Under the pieces are notes generated by a model that was not told the origin of the DNA, ran no database searches, and saw nothing but the letters and a program-made list of their open reading frames with translations. A program made the translations under genes and the position numbers. Positions 1-9,331 of a DNA stretch of 64,000 nucleotides are shown here, in pieces; the stretch's first letter is position 1; every line of letters begins with the position of its first letter. The stretch covers positions 186,001-250,000 of the forward strand of contig NZ_JBBGAZ010000001.1 in assembly GCF_037478305.1 (NCBI RefSeq). The letters run 5' to 3'. This DNA is from Cognatishimia coralii. Lineage in GTDB: Bacteria; Pseudomonadota; Alphaproteobacteria; Rhodobacterales; Rhodobacteraceae.

Positions 1-1220
1 TGGCGGATGTCTGTCTGTTCATGATCGACGCGCGGGCAGGGGTCACGCCGACCGACATGATTTTCGCCGAGATCCTGCGCAAGAAATCCGCCCATGTGAT
101 CCTGGCTGCGAACAAGGGCGAAGGCGCGGCCGCCGATGCGGGTGTGATTGAGGCCTATTCATTGGGTCTGGGCGAGCCGATCCGCCTGTCTGCCGAACAC
201 GGCGAAGGCATGAATGACCTCTTTGTGCAGCTTTTGCCGGTTGAAGAGAAATTCAAGAAACTGGCCGAGGAAACTGCGCCGGAAACGGATGTGGAATTGG
301 ATGAGGACGCCGACGAGGGCGCCGTTCCCAAGCCAACGAATGAAAAACCCCTGCAAATTGCTGTTGTGGGACGTCCGAACGCGGGCAAGTCCACACTGAT
401 CAACAAGATCATCGGCGAAGACCGTCTTTTGACAGGCCCCGAGGCTGGCATCACTCGAGATGCGATCTCCTTGCGGACTACGTGGAACGACACGCCGATG
501 CGGATCTTTGACACCGCTGGCATGCGCAAAAAGGCCAAGGTGCAGGATAAGGTCGAGAAACTCTCGGTCTCTGACGGTCTGCGTGCGGTGAAATTCGCTG
601 AGGTCGTGGTGGTCTTGCTCGATGCCGCAATTCCCTTTGAACAACAAGACCTTAGGATCGCAGACCTCGCCGAACGCGAAGGCCGCGCCGTAGTGGTGGC
701 CGTCAACAAATGGGACGTTGAGGACGCCAAGCAGGAAAAACTGCGCGACCTTAAAGAAGCCTTCGGACGTCTGTTGCCACAGCTGCGGGGCGCACCTCTG
801 ATTACGGTGTCTGCGAAAACTGGCCGAGGTCTTGAACGCCTGCATGACGCCATCCTGCGCGCCTATGACGTGTGGAACCGTCGTGTCACCACGGCTCAAC
901 TGAACCGCTGGCTGACGGGCATGCTGGAACAGCACCCGCCGCCCGCACCACAAGGCAAGCGGATCAAGCTGCGCTATATGACACAGGCCAAATCCCGGCC
1001 TCCTGGGTTTGTGGTGATGTGCAGCCATCCCGATAAGATGCCCGACAGCTATTCTCGTTATCTTGTCAACGGGTTACGCGAAGACTTTGACATGCCTGGC
1101 ACGCCGATCCGGCTGCATATGCGTGGGCAGGGGGATAAAAACCCCTATAAAGGCACGCGCAAGAAGAACGCGGGTGCGCTGAAAAAGCACATCACGCCTC
1201 GGGCAAAGCGCGAGAAATAG
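1..1220 (+). CDS. der: Ribosome biogenesis GTPase Der (EngA), 5' end missing
   Basis: Der is a tandem-GTPase assembly factor for the 50S ribosomal subunit. The frame is open from base 3 (ADVCLF before the first in-window Met), so the gene starts outside the window and lacks most of its first G domain. The NKGEG motif of the first G domain remains. The second G domain is complete: P-loop GRPNAGKST, DTAGMRKKAKV switch region and NKWD. The C-terminal KH-like domain ends in the basic GTRKKN tail. An acidic linker (ELDEDADEG) separates the G domains, as is usual in this family. A strong terminator follows at 1261-1292. Confidence 0.97.
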   Translation, partial: ADVCLFMIDARAGVTPTDMIFAEILRKKSAHVILAANKGEGAAADAGVIEAYSLGLGEPIRLSAEHGEGMNDLFVQLLPVEEKFKKLAEETAPETDVELDEDADEGAVPKPTNEKPLQIAVVGRPNAGKSTLINKIIGEDRLLTGPEAGITRDAISLRTTWNDTPMRIFDTAGMRKKAKVQDKVEKLSVSDGLRAVKFAEVVVVLLDAAIPFEQQDLRIADLAEREGRAVVVAVNKWDVEDAKQEKLRDLKEAFGRLLPQLRGAPLITVSAKTGRGLERLHDAILRAYDVWNRRVTTAQLNRWLTGMLEQHPPPAPQGKRIKLRYMTQAKSRPPGFVVMCSHPDKMPDSYSRYLVNGLREDFDMPGTPIRLHMRGQGDKNPYKGTRKKNAGALKKHITPRAKREK

Positions 1221-1260
1221 TTAGCCCCTTGATTTTTAGGGAAAAGACTCGGTATTTGAG

Positions 1261-1292
1261 GGCAGCTCTATTTGGAGCTGCCTTATTTTTTT
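1261..1292 (+). terminator. Rho-independent terminator after der
   Basis: An 8-bp perfect stem (1261-1268 with 1275-1282, GGCAGCTC/GAGCTGCC) is followed by TTATTTTTTT. It lies 40 bases after the der stop codon and 34 bases before the next gene. Confidence 0.85.
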
Positions 1293-1325
1293 GATTTTAA
1301 AATCTACGTTTGCTGAGGGTATTTT

Positions 1326-2462
1326 ATGCCGAAGAATATCGCTGTGTTTTGCGACGGAACTTGGAATTCGCCATGGGCACCGAATTCGACCCATGTTCAA
1401 AAGCTCTATGAAGCCGCCCACGAGGTCGAACAAGTAAACTCTAAACTTGTCTGCGGGTATTTCCCCGGCGTCGGCGCAGGCGCGCATTTTACCAGCCATT
1501 TGGGCAAGGCTTTTGACAAAGTTGGAGGCGGGGCCTTTGGCATGGGTTTGACCAAAAACATCCTGAAGGCTTACGAGTTCTTGGCGCGCACCTATGAGCC
1601 CGGCGACCAAATCTTTCTGTTTGGTTTTTCGCGCGGCGCTTTCACAGTGCGATCTCTGGCTGGGATGATCCGGAAATCCGGTCTGCCGGCCGAGGTAACG
1701 AAAAGCTCTGTGAAACAGGCGCTAGAGCTCTACCGGATGCGAGGTGAAGAAAATCATCCAGACGCGCCACATATTCAGACCGCGCGCAAGGCACTGTCTC
1801 CGAAATTTGCGACGTCCCGGGAGGATCTGGCCTTCCGAGATGGGCAGGGTGATATCATCCAGATTGCCTATCTTGGGGTGTGGGATACTGTTGGCGCGAT
1901 GGGTGTGCCGAACCTTTTGGGCAAAGTCTCAGAGTTTTTGAACCGCCGACATGCGTTTCACGACATGGTGCTCAGCAGTTCGGTGCAATCCGCGCGTCAT
2001 GCGATGGCATTGGACGAGCGACGCTATTTCTTTCAGCCGGCGCTTTGGAACAATCTCGCGCGACTTAACTCGGACTTTTCTGAAGACGAGCCAAAACGCT
2101 CGTATCAACAGGTTTGGTTCGCGGGAGACCATGGAATGGTTGGGGGCAGTGGAGCCAATGAGGCGCTCGCCTCGCATACATTGGATTGGGTTGTGGAAGG
2201 TGCTGTTGAAAAAGGCCTTCAGGTTGACCCATCACTGCTGATGCAGGGCGTCGTGCGCGACCCTTTGAATCGCAAGCCTCTGAAAATAAAAACGAAAGCG
2301 ATCTACAAGCTAAACAGGAGAAAGCTCTATGCCTGGCGAAAGGGGCCTGAAGCCAAAGCCGTTCACACCCTATCTGCCTCTGCGGACACGTTGTTTGGCA
2401 AGGACAGCGGCTACAGACCGAAAAGTCTGAGCCGCCTTTATCCCAACGAGTTTTTTACTTAA
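1326..2462 (+). CDS. DUF2235 alpha/beta-hydrolase-like protein
   Basis: This 378-residue protein opens with the DUF2235 hallmark (KNIAVFCDGTWN) and carries a GFSRGA nucleophile elbow near residue 100, which supports a serine hydrolase fold. Members of this family include the Tle1 phospholipase effectors of type VI secretion systems, but many are free-standing and uncharacterised. No T6SS gene, signal peptide or immunity-like partner is visible nearby, so an effector role is not supported here. The gene stands alone behind the der terminator and converges on serS. The two stop codons overlap inside the palindrome TTAA (2459-2462). Confidence 0.85.
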   Translation: MPKNIAVFCDGTWNSPWAPNSTHVQKLYEAAHEVEQVNSKLVCGYFPGVGAGAHFTSHLGKAFDKVGGGAFGMGLTKNILKAYEFLARTYEPGDQIFLFGFSRGAFTVRSLAGMIRKSGLPAEVTKSSVKQALELYRMRGEENHPDAPHIQTARKALSPKFATSREDLAFRDGQGDIIQIAYLGVWDTVGAMGVPNLLGKVSEFLNRRHAFHDMVLSSSVQSARHAMALDERRYFFQPALWNNLARLNSDFSEDEPKRSYQQVWFAGDHGMVGGSGANEALASHTLDWVVEGAVEKGLQVDPSLLMQGVVRDPLNRKPLKIKTKAIYKLNRRKLYAWRKGPEAKAVHTLSASADTLFGKDSGYRPKSLSRLYPNEFFT

Positions 2463-3751
2463 GACAAAAGGCCGTCGGACGTCAGCGTCAGCTTGCCACC
2501 CAAATAAGGCGCGAGTGCCGCGGGCAACGTCACAGAGCCGTCTTCCTGTTGTCCATTCTCAAGCACAGCAATTAGACAACGACCCACGGCCAGACCTGAG
2601 CCATTTAGCGTATGGACATACTCAGGCTTGCCGCCACCGGCGGGCTTGAACCGTGCGTTCATGCGGCGGGCTTGGAAATCGCCTGTCGTGGAAACCGAAG
2701 AGATCTCGCGATAGGTTTTCTGACCTGGAATCCAGGCTTCGATGTCGTAAGTGCGACGTGCGCCAAAGCCCATGTCTCCGGTGCAGAGGACCACGGTGCG
2801 GTAAGGAATGCCCAGTTTCTCAAGGATCCCTTCGGCACAGCGCAGCATGCGTTTTTGTTCGGCGTCCGACTCGTCTGGATGCACGATCGAAACCATCTCG
2901 ACCTTTTCAAACTGATGCTGACGCAGCATGCCCGCCGTGTCACGGCCCGCAGAGCCCGCCTCGGAGCGGAAACACAAGGTATGCGCGGTCATGCGGATCG
3001 GCAGAGCGCTTTCTTCAAGAACGTCGCCAGCCACTGTATAGGTCAGAGGCACCTCAGAGGTCGGCACCAGCCACCAACCGTTGGTGGTCTGATAGCTGTC
3101 TTCGCCAAATTTCGGCAGCTTATCCGTGCCATACATCGCCTCATCGCGCACCAGAACCGGAGAGTTCATCTCGGTCAGGCCATTTTCGTCCACATGGGTG
3201 TCGATCATGAACTGCGCCAAAGCGCGGTGGATGCGGGCAACCGCGCCCTTTAGCATCACAAAGCGCGCGCCGGAAATCTTGGCGGCGACGTCGAAGTCCA
3301 TCGAGGCGGCGACGCCTGCGATCTCATAGTGTTCTTTGGCCGCAAAGGGCAGCTCAACGGCCTCGCCCCAGCGGTTGATTTCGACGTTGTCGTCCTCATC
3401 CGCCCCGTCGGGCACGTCTTCGGCGGGTGCATTGGCGATGCGGGCGAGAGCGTCGGTCAGCTGGGCGTCAAGCTCTTTGGCTTCGGCCTGCATGGCGGCG
3501 ACTTCGGCCTTCTTCTCGGCCACCAGCGCGCGGAGGCGTTCGAACTCGGCCTCGTCTCCGCTGGCCTTTGCGGCCCCGACGGATTTGGAGGCTTTGTTCT
3601 GTTCCGCCTGCGCGGTTTCGGCTGCAGTGATTTTGGCGCGTCGTGCGGCGTCCATCTCCAAAAGGGATGAGGACATCGGCGCATCCCCACGGCGGGCGAG
3701 GGCGGCATCAAAAGCGGCCGGATTTTCACGGATCGCGCGGATGTCATGCAT
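2459..3751 (-). CDS. serS: Seryl-tRNA synthetase
   Basis: This class II aminoacyl-tRNA synthetase charges tRNA-Ser (and tRNA-Sec where present). The 430-residue protein has the normal family length. Residues 1-110 form the long antiparallel coiled-coil tRNA-binding arm, rich in Ala, Glu and Lys. The catalytic core follows, with the FRSEAGSAGRDTAGMLRQHQFEK motif 2 region and, near the C-terminus, NGSGLAVGRCLIAVLENGQ of motif 3. ATG at 3751 is preceded on the minus strand by AAGGA, a good ribosome-binding site. The gene is monocistronic as far as can be seen. Confidence 0.98.
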   Translation of the reverse strand: MHDIRAIRENPAAFDAALARRGDAPMSSSLLEMDAARRAKITAAETAQAEQNKASKSVGAAKASGDEAEFERLRALVAEKKAEVAAMQAEAKELDAQLTDALARIANAPAEDVPDGADEDDNVEINRWGEAVELPFAAKEHYEIAGVAASMDFDVAAKISGARFVMLKGAVARIHRALAQFMIDTHVDENGLTEMNSPVLVRDEAMYGTDKLPKFGEDSYQTTNGWWLVPTSEVPLTYTVAGDVLEESALPIRMTAHTLCFRSEAGSAGRDTAGMLRQHQFEKVEMVSIVHPDESDAEQKRMLRCAEGILEKLGIPYRTVVLCTGDMGFGARRTYDIEAWIPGQKTYREISSVSTTGDFQARRMNARFKPAGGGKPEYVHTLNGSGLAVGRCLIAVLENGQQEDGSVTLPAALAPYLGGKLTLTSDGLLS

Positions 3752-3968
3752 GGAACTTATCCTTTGAAGTGATTCAGGTTGTGAGCACGCTTATGGCGCA
3801 TTTTGCAGGTCTTGGTAAACCACAGCACGCGCCATTCCTGCCGCCTGTGGCAGAAGCCTTGTGCAATTGGATAAGAATGCCCAATCCCGCCTTGCATCTG
3901 CCCCCCATCACACATAGGTTCCATCCAAATTTCGCGCGGGGGGCCGCGCCAGACAAAGGATCCAAAAC
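3752..3968. other. Intergenic divergent promoter region serS/yajC
   Basis: This 217-base gap separates the divergent serS and yajC genes and must hold both promoters. I see no clear hairpin, small gene or recognisable operator in it. Confidence 0.4.
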
Positions 3969-4253
3969 ATGGAAGCTTTCGCCCAGTTTATGCCGCTTAT
4001 TCTGATCTTTGCGATCATGTATTTCCTGCTGATCCGTCCGCAGCAGAAAAAAGTCAAAGAGCATCAGGCCATGGTGGCCGCTGTGCGTCGCGGGGACGAA
4101 GTGGTCACGCAGGGTGGTCTGATTGGCAAGGTCTCTAAAGTTAAAGACGGCGAGAACGAGCTGGAAGTCGAGATCGCGGATGGTGTCAAAGTGCGCGTTG
4201 TGCAGAACACCATCGCGGATGTGAAATCCAAGACCGAACCTGTCAAATCCTAA
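3969..4253 (+). CDS. yajC: Sec translocase accessory subunit YajC
   Basis: This 94-residue single-pass inner-membrane protein belongs to the SecDF-YajC complex, which assists protein export. One N-terminal membrane segment (PLILIFAIMYFLLI, about residues 8-22) is followed by the family signature RPQQKKVKEHQAM and a beta-rich cytoplasmic domain with the GDEVVTQGGLIGKV motif. AAAGGA lies upstream of the ATG. It is the first gene of yajC-secD-secF, with 21 bases to secD. Confidence 0.97.
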   Translation: MEAFAQFMPLILIFAIMYFLLIRPQQKKVKEHQAMVAAVRRGDEVVTQGGLIGKVSKVKDGENELEVEIADGVKVRVVQNTIADVKSKTEPVKS

Positions 4254-4274
4254 ACGATCAAAGGATCCAGCCCT

Positions 4275-5936
4275 ATGCTGCAAATCGCGCTCTGGAAACG
4301 CGTTCTGATCTGGGCGACTTGTGCGCTGGGTCTTTTGCTTGCGATGCCCAACGGGTTTTACACCCGGGTGGAAACGCATAACGACGCCGTCGCCTCGATT
4401 GAGGCGGGCTTTAGCGGCAACGGGATCGAAGAGCAGGCGGCCATGTGGCCGTCTTATCTGCCGTCCTCATTGGTGAACCTGGGTCTGGATTTGCGCGGTG
4501 GTGCGCATTTGCTGGCCGAGGTGAAGGTTGCGGATGTCTATGCCGCGCGTATGGAAGCGCTCTGGCCTGAGGTGCGCAACCTCTTGCGGGCAGAGCGCGC
4601 CACCGTGGGCACCATCCGTTTGCAACCAAGCGCGGATGACGAGCTGCGGGTTAAGATTTCTAAGCCTGAGGCGATTTCTGAAGCCGCCGCGATTGTTGGG
4701 ACATTGGCGCAGCCGGTTGTTTCTTTGACGGGCGTAGGGTCCAACGATCTGTTGATCAGCACCGATGGCGATACGATTGTTGTCACGCTGTCCGAGGCTG
4801 AACGTGTCGCCACAGACGAGCGCACTGTGCAGCAATCCCTTGAAATCATTCGCCGCCGGATCGACGAAGTCGGCACACGTGAGCCGACCATTCAACGTCA
4901 GGGCTCGGACCGGATCCTGATCCAAGTGCCGGGCATCGGCTCTGCGAGCGAGCTGAAAGATATCATCGGCACGACGGCGCAACTGACCTTCCAGCCGGTT
5001 GTGAGCCGGACATCGGATGCGCAAGCCCCTGCGGGGTCTGGCAATGAGGTCCTGCCGTCCTTGGACGATGAAGGCACCTTCTATATCCTTGAAAGCGCGC
5101 CTGTTGTGACGGGCGAAGAACTGGTCGACGCGCAGCCAAGCTTTGACCAGAACGGTCGCCCCGCGGTGTCCTTCAGGTTTAACCCAAGCGGGGCGCGGAA
5201 GTTTGGCGACTATACCGCTGAGAATATCGGCTCGCCCTTTGCGATTGTCCTTGACGAAGAGGTGATTTCGGCACCTGTGATCCAAAGCCATATTCCCGGT
5301 GGATCAGGCATCATCACCGGTAACTTTGACGTGGTTGAGAGCACGAACCTCGCGGTTCTCTTGCGGGCAGGGGCTCTGCCAGCGGGGCTTGATTTCCTTG
5401 AGGAACGTACGATTGGCCCAGAGCTGGGGCAGGATTCAATTGAGGCGGGCCGTATCGCCTGTATCGTGGCTTTCGCCGCTGTGCTGGTCTTTATGCTGCT
5501 GAGCTACGGCACCTTCGGGATTTTCGCCAATATCGCGCTGATCATCAACGTGGGCCTGATCTTTGGCTTGCTGTCTCTGGTGGGCGCGACTCTGACCCTG
5601 CCGGGCATCGCGGGTATCGTGTTGACCATCGGTATGGCCGTGGACGCCAATGTACTGGTGTTTGAACGGATCCGCGAAGAGATCAAATCCGGCAAAGGGC
5701 CGGCAAGATCTATTGACCTTGGCTATGAAAAAGCGCTGAGCGCCATTCTGGACGCCAATATCACGACCTTCATCACCGCTGTGATCCTTTTTGCGATGGG
5801 CTCGGGTCCGGTGCGCGGTTTTGCGATCACTCTGGGCGTCGGCATCCTGACCTCGGTCTTTACCGCGATCTTTGTCACGCGCCTGATGGTGATTATCTGG
5901 TTTGAACGCCGCCGACCTAAGAAGCTGGAGGTGTAA
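4275..5936 (+). CDS. secD: Protein translocase subunit SecD
   Basis: SecD uses the proton motive force to pull exported proteins out of the SecYEG channel on the periplasmic side. The 553-residue protein has one N-terminal membrane segment (about residues 8-25), a large periplasmic domain containing the LGLDLRGGAHLL motif, and five C-terminal membrane segments. These include GMAVDANVLVFERIREE, the conserved intramembrane Asp region of SecD/RND proteins. It sits in an operon with yajC and secF, and only three bases separate its stop from the secF ATG. Confidence 0.98.
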   Translation: MLQIALWKRVLIWATCALGLLLAMPNGFYTRVETHNDAVASIEAGFSGNGIEEQAAMWPSYLPSSLVNLGLDLRGGAHLLAEVKVADVYAARMEALWPEVRNLLRAERATVGTIRLQPSADDELRVKISKPEAISEAAAIVGTLAQPVVSLTGVGSNDLLISTDGDTIVVTLSEAERVATDERTVQQSLEIIRRRIDEVGTREPTIQRQGSDRILIQVPGIGSASELKDIIGTTAQLTFQPVVSRTSDAQAPAGSGNEVLPSLDDEGTFYILESAPVVTGEELVDAQPSFDQNGRPAVSFRFNPSGARKFGDYTAENIGSPFAIVLDEEVISAPVIQSHIPGGSGIITGNFDVVESTNLAVLLRAGALPAGLDFLEERTIGPELGQDSIEAGRIACIVAFAAVLVFMLLSYGTFGIFANIALIINVGLIFGLLSLVGATLTLPGIAGIVLTIGMAVDANVLVFERIREEIKSGKGPARSIDLGYEKALSAILDANITTFITAVILFAMGSGPVRGFAITLGVGILTSVFTAIFVTRLMVIIWFERRRPKKLEV

Positions 5937-5939
5937 GAG

Positions 5940-6908
5940 ATGCGCCTGAGACTTGTTCCAAAAGAAACAAACTGGGATTTCTTTAGCAAATCCACGCTGA
6001 CGCTTGGGTTTTCCGGGTTCCTGATCGTGCTGGCCTTGGTGTCCTTCTTCCTGCAAGGGCTGAACTTTGGCATCGACTTCCGGGGCGGTACGACCATTCG
6101 GACCGAAAGCACTATGTCGGTTGACGTCGGCGCCTATCGTGGCGCGATTGAGCCGCTGGGTCTGGGTGATGTCACGATCACCGAAGTCTTTGACCCGACC
6201 TTTGAAGAAAACCAGAACGTGTCGATGATCCGCATTCAGGCGCAAGAGGGCCAAGAGTCTGTCTCCGCCGAAGTGGTGCGCGATGTTGAGGCCGCTCTGA
6301 AAGAGGTCGCGCCGGATATTGTCTTTGTGCAGGTGGAATCCGTGGGCCCGAAAGTGTCTGGCGAGTTGATCCAGACGGCGGTCATCGCGGTCGTTCTCGC
6401 GATTGCGGCGGTGCTTGTCTATATCTGGTTGCGCTTTGAATGGCAGTTTGCTGTGGGCGCGGTGGCTGCGCTGGTGCACGACGTTGTGCTGACCATCGGT
6501 GTCTTCTCGGAACTGCAGATCCGGTTTGATCTGGCGATCATCGCGGCGCTGCTGACCATCGTCGGCTACTCGCTCAACGATACTGTGGTTGTGTTTGACC
6601 GCGTGCGGGAGAACCTGCGTAAGTATAAGAAGAAAGACCTCAAAGAAGTCTTGAACCTCTCGATCAACGAGACGCTCAGTCGGACCGTGATGACCTCTGT
6701 CACCACGCTCTTGGCGCTGATCTCGCTCTTCGTTCTGGGTGGCGACGTGATCCGAGGCTTTGTCTTTGCGATGATCTGGGGTGTGATTGTCGGGACCTAT
6801 TCGTCCGTCTTCGTCGCCTCGGCAGTCTTGCTGAAACTGGGCGTCAAGCGCGACTGGTCCAAGCCTGATGCCAACGCAGGCAATCAATACGCCAATATTG
6901 ATGCCTGA
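5940..6908 (+). CDS. secF: Protein translocase subunit SecF
   Basis: SecF is the partner of SecD in the export motor. The 322-residue protein has six membrane segments, the GIDFRGGTTI motif after the first segment, and the GYSLNDTVVVFDRVREN signature in TM4-5, which carries the conserved Asp. A GGAGG ribosome-binding site lies inside the end of secD. Its stop overlaps the start of the next permease gene by 8 bases, suggesting translational coupling. Confidence 0.98.
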   Translation: MRLRLVPKETNWDFFSKSTLTLGFSGFLIVLALVSFFLQGLNFGIDFRGGTTIRTESTMSVDVGAYRGAIEPLGLGDVTITEVFDPTFEENQNVSMIRIQAQEGQESVSAEVVRDVEAALKEVAPDIVFVQVESVGPKVSGELIQTAVIAVVLAIAAVLVYIWLRFEWQFAVGAVAALVHDVVLTIGVFSELQIRFDLAIIAALLTIVGYSLNDTVVVFDRVRENLRKYKKKDLKEVLNLSINETLSRTVMTSVTTLLALISLFVLGGDVIRGFVFAMIWGVIVGTYSSVFVASAVLLKLGVKRDWSKPDANAGNQYANIDA

Positions 6909-7653
6909 TCTCATCAGCCAAGCCTTAGCCACCGATGGGCTAGGGTGGTTGGTTCTGACCATGACAGTCGCGGGCATCGTCCGCGGCTTCACTGGTTTTG
7001 GGACCGGGATGATCTTTGCGCCGATTGGGTTTCTATTCCTTGAGGTTACCGACGTTGTGCTTCTGCTGGCGATCACAGGTTTTGCGAGCACGGCGGCTTT
7101 GCTGCCAAAAGCTGTGCGGGATGGAGATATCAAAGAGGTCTCGAAGCTCGGCATCGCCGCGATCATCACTGTGCCTTTCGGGATCTGGCTGATTTCGCTA
7201 TTTACGCCCGATGCGATCCGCTGGCTGGCGTGTTTCATCGCCGGAGGACTTGTGGTCGCGCTGCTCTTGGGCTGGCGCTATCGCGGGCCGATCACCACGC
7301 CGCGCCTCTTTGGGATCGGCGGCGCAGGCGGCATTTTCGGAGGCCTGACGGGGCTGACGGGCCCAGCGGTGATCCTGTTTTATCTGGCGAATGGCTCTCG
7401 CGCGGCCGTCGTGCGCGCCAATACGATCCTGTTTCTGGCTACTCTGGATGTCGCGCTGGCGGCTAATCTCTTTGCCAAAGACCTTATCCGCGCGGAAATC
7501 GTCGGGCTCGCCTTAGTGCTGAGCGTGCCGTATTTCCTGACCTCGCTGATCGGGCAGCGCCTGTTCCGCCCCGACTATGAACAGATCTACCGCCTTGCGG
7601 CCTATGGTATCATTGCCGCCTCGGTGGTGATTGGGTTACCTCTGTGGGACTGA
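6901..7653 (+). CDS. TauE/SafE-type sulfite/organosulfonate exporter family permease
   Basis: This 250-residue membrane protein has about eight hydrophobic segments. It carries the TauE/SafE hallmarks GIVRGFTGFGTGMIF near the N-terminus and GGAGGIFGGLTGLTGPAVILFY in the second half. The family exports or imports small anions such as sulfite, sulfonates or sulfoacetate; the substrate here is unknown. I chose ATG 6901, which overlaps the end of secF by 8 bases, over a start 33 bases upstream inside secF. The gene sits between secF and the ccm genes and may be co-transcribed with both. Confidence 0.88.
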   Translation: MPDLISQALATDGLGWLVLTMTVAGIVRGFTGFGTGMIFAPIGFLFLEVTDVVLLLAITGFASTAALLPKAVRDGDIKEVSKLGIAAIITVPFGIWLISLFTPDAIRWLACFIAGGLVVALLLGWRYRGPITTPRLFGIGGAGGIFGGLTGLTGPAVILFYLANGSRAAVVRANTILFLATLDVALAANLFAKDLIRAEIVGLALVLSVPYFLTSLIGQRLFRPDYEQIYRLAAYGIIAASVVIGLPLWD

Positions 7654-7663
7654 GGATAAAAAC

Positions 7664-8026
7664 ATGCAACTGACTGAAATCGACTACCCTGACGCGCAGC
7701 CCATCGAGAGCTATGGGCCAGATTTCTTCCGCATCGGAGACGACAAGATCGCAGCCCCTGCTTTGGTGCATGCCAAGGGCGCGACGGTCTGGAGGGGCTT
7801 GGATGATCCCGCCAAGGTGATCGAACTGGCCGCCGAGATTGATTTCATCCTTCTGGGCACAGGCGCTGAGCTGCGCCACGCCCCGAAAGAGTTTCGCGAG
7901 GCGCTCGAGGCTGCGGGTATTGGGGTTGAGGTCATGAAGACCTCGTCGGCCTGCCGCACCTACAATGTGCTGGTCTCAGAGGGGCGTCGCGTGGCGGCGG
8001 CTCTTTTACCAGCGGGTGAGGGTTAA
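7664..8026 (+). CDS. Mth938-domain (DUF498) protein
   Basis: This small soluble protein of 120 residues matches the Mth938/NDUFAF3-like fold: DYPDAQPIESYGPDFFRIGD at the start, then DFILLGTGAEL and GIGVEVMKTSSACRTYNVL. Some eukaryotic relatives assist complex I assembly; the bacterial function is not established. ATG 7664 has GAGGA just upstream and is preferred to a start 33 bases earlier inside the permease gene. Its stop directly abuts the ccmA ATG, so it is probably translated with the cytochrome c maturation genes. Confidence 0.85.
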   Translation: MQLTEIDYPDAQPIESYGPDFFRIGDDKIAAPALVHAKGATVWRGLDDPAKVIELAAEIDFILLGTGAELRHAPKEFREALEAAGIGVEVMKTSSACRTYNVLVSEGRRVAAALLPAGEG

Positions 8027-8641
8027 ATGCTGAAAGTCACGGATCTTGCAGTCGCGCGTGGCGGGATTGCCGTTCTAGAAGGCGTGACGTTCGAAGTCGC
8101 CAAGGGCCAAGCCGTGATCCTACGCGGGGACAATGGCTCGGGCAAAACGACCTTGCTGCGCACGATTGCGGGTCTGCAGGAGCCACTGGCGGGGCAGGTG
8201 GATTGTGCCTCAGACAGCATCGCCTATGCGGCACATCTGGACGGGATCAAAGCCAATCTAACCGTGGAAGAGAACCTCAAGTTCTGGGCGGATGTCTTTC
8301 AGTCAGATCAGATGGACAAGGCGGTTGAGGCCTTTGATCTGGGCGGGCTTTTGCAACGCCCCGCAAATACGCTGTCGGCGGGTCAAAAACGCCGTCTGGG
8401 CCTCTCGCGTCTGTTGGTGACGGGCCGTGATATCTGGGTGCTAGACGAGCCGACCGTGTCGCTTGATGCCTTCACCGTCAAAGCCTTCGCCGAGATCGTA
8501 AAGGCCCATCTGGCCGCCGGAGGCTGCGCCCTGATCGCAACCCATGTGGATCTGGGGCTTGAGGGAGACACCCTCGACGTCATGCAATTCCGCGCCAAAG
8601 GTGACAGCACCCTGTCCAGCTTTGACGAGGGCTTTTTATGA
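8027..8641 (+). CDS. ccmA: Heme exporter ATP-binding protein CcmA
   Basis: CcmA is the ATPase of the CcmABCD complex, which releases holo-CcmE for cytochrome c maturation. The 204-residue ABC protein has Walker A GDNGSGKTT, a variant signature LSAGQKRRLGLSRLL, Walker B IWVLDEP and the switch His in ATHVDLG. It overlaps ccmB by four bases (ATGA). Confidence 0.97.
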   Translation: MLKVTDLAVARGGIAVLEGVTFEVAKGQAVILRGDNGSGKTTLLRTIAGLQEPLAGQVDCASDSIAYAAHLDGIKANLTVEENLKFWADVFQSDQMDKAVEAFDLGGLLQRPANTLSAGQKRRLGLSRLLVTGRDIWVLDEPTVSLDAFTVKAFAEIVKAHLAAGGCALIATHVDLGLEGDTLDVMQFRAKGDSTLSSFDEGFL

Positions 8642-9294
8642 TCGCGCTTTTGCTGCGGGATCTGAAACTGGCCTTCCGCGCGGGGGGCGGCTTTGGCCTT
8701 GGCCTTGCGTTTTTCCTGATTGTGGTCGTGTTGGTGCCCTTTGGCGTTGGCCCACAGACTGAGCTTTTGTCGCGTATCGCGGCGGGCATCCTTTGGGTCG
8801 GCGCGCTTTTGGCCTGCCTTCTTTCGCTGGACCGTCTGTTTGCGCTGGATTGGGAGGACGGCTCGCTGGATTTGCTGGCGACCTCTCCGCTGCCGCTTGA
8901 GGCGGTCGCTGTCAGCAAAGCGCTCGCCCATTGGCTTACGACCGGACTGCCGCTTGTTGTCGCATCCCCTGTCTTTGGCCTGCTATTGGGCCTACCTGAG
9001 GCGGGGTATATCTTTGTGGTTCTGTCGCTCTTGATCGGCACGCCCGCGCTGAGTTTCATCGGCGCTTTCGGCGCGGCGCTCACAGTGGGCATCAAACGCG
9101 GTGGGCTGTTGCTGTCGCTTCTTGTGCTGCCGCTCTATGTGCCGACGCTGATCTTTGGCGCAGAGGTCGCACGGCGGGGCAGCGAAGGGCTGGCGGTGCA
9201 AACTCCGTTGCTGCTGCTCGCGGGGATCACATTTGGGTCAATGGCGCTTTTGCCCTTTGCGAGCGCCTTGGTCTTGCGGGTGAATTTGAGGTAA
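8638..9294 (+). CDS. ccmB: Heme exporter membrane protein CcmB
   Basis: CcmB is the membrane subunit paired with CcmA. The 218-residue protein has six hydrophobic segments and the family patterns FFLIVVVLVPFGVGP, LLACLLSLDRLF and PLEAVAVSKALAHW. The ATG lies within the ccmA stop (ATGA), a sign of coupled translation. Thirty-seven bases separate it from the ccmC start. Confidence 0.96.
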   Translation: MIALLLRDLKLAFRAGGGFGLGLAFFLIVVVLVPFGVGPQTELLSRIAAGILWVGALLACLLSLDRLFALDWEDGSLDLLATSPLPLEAVAVSKALAHWLTTGLPLVVASPVFGLLLGLPEAGYIFVVLSLLIGTPALSFIGAFGAALTVGIKRGGLLLSLLVLPLYVPTLIFGAEVARRGSEGLAVQTPLLLLAGITFGSMALLPFASALVLRVNLR

Positions 9295-9331
9295 GCACGG
9301 GATCACCGTGCAAGGAAGGAAGAGTAAGATC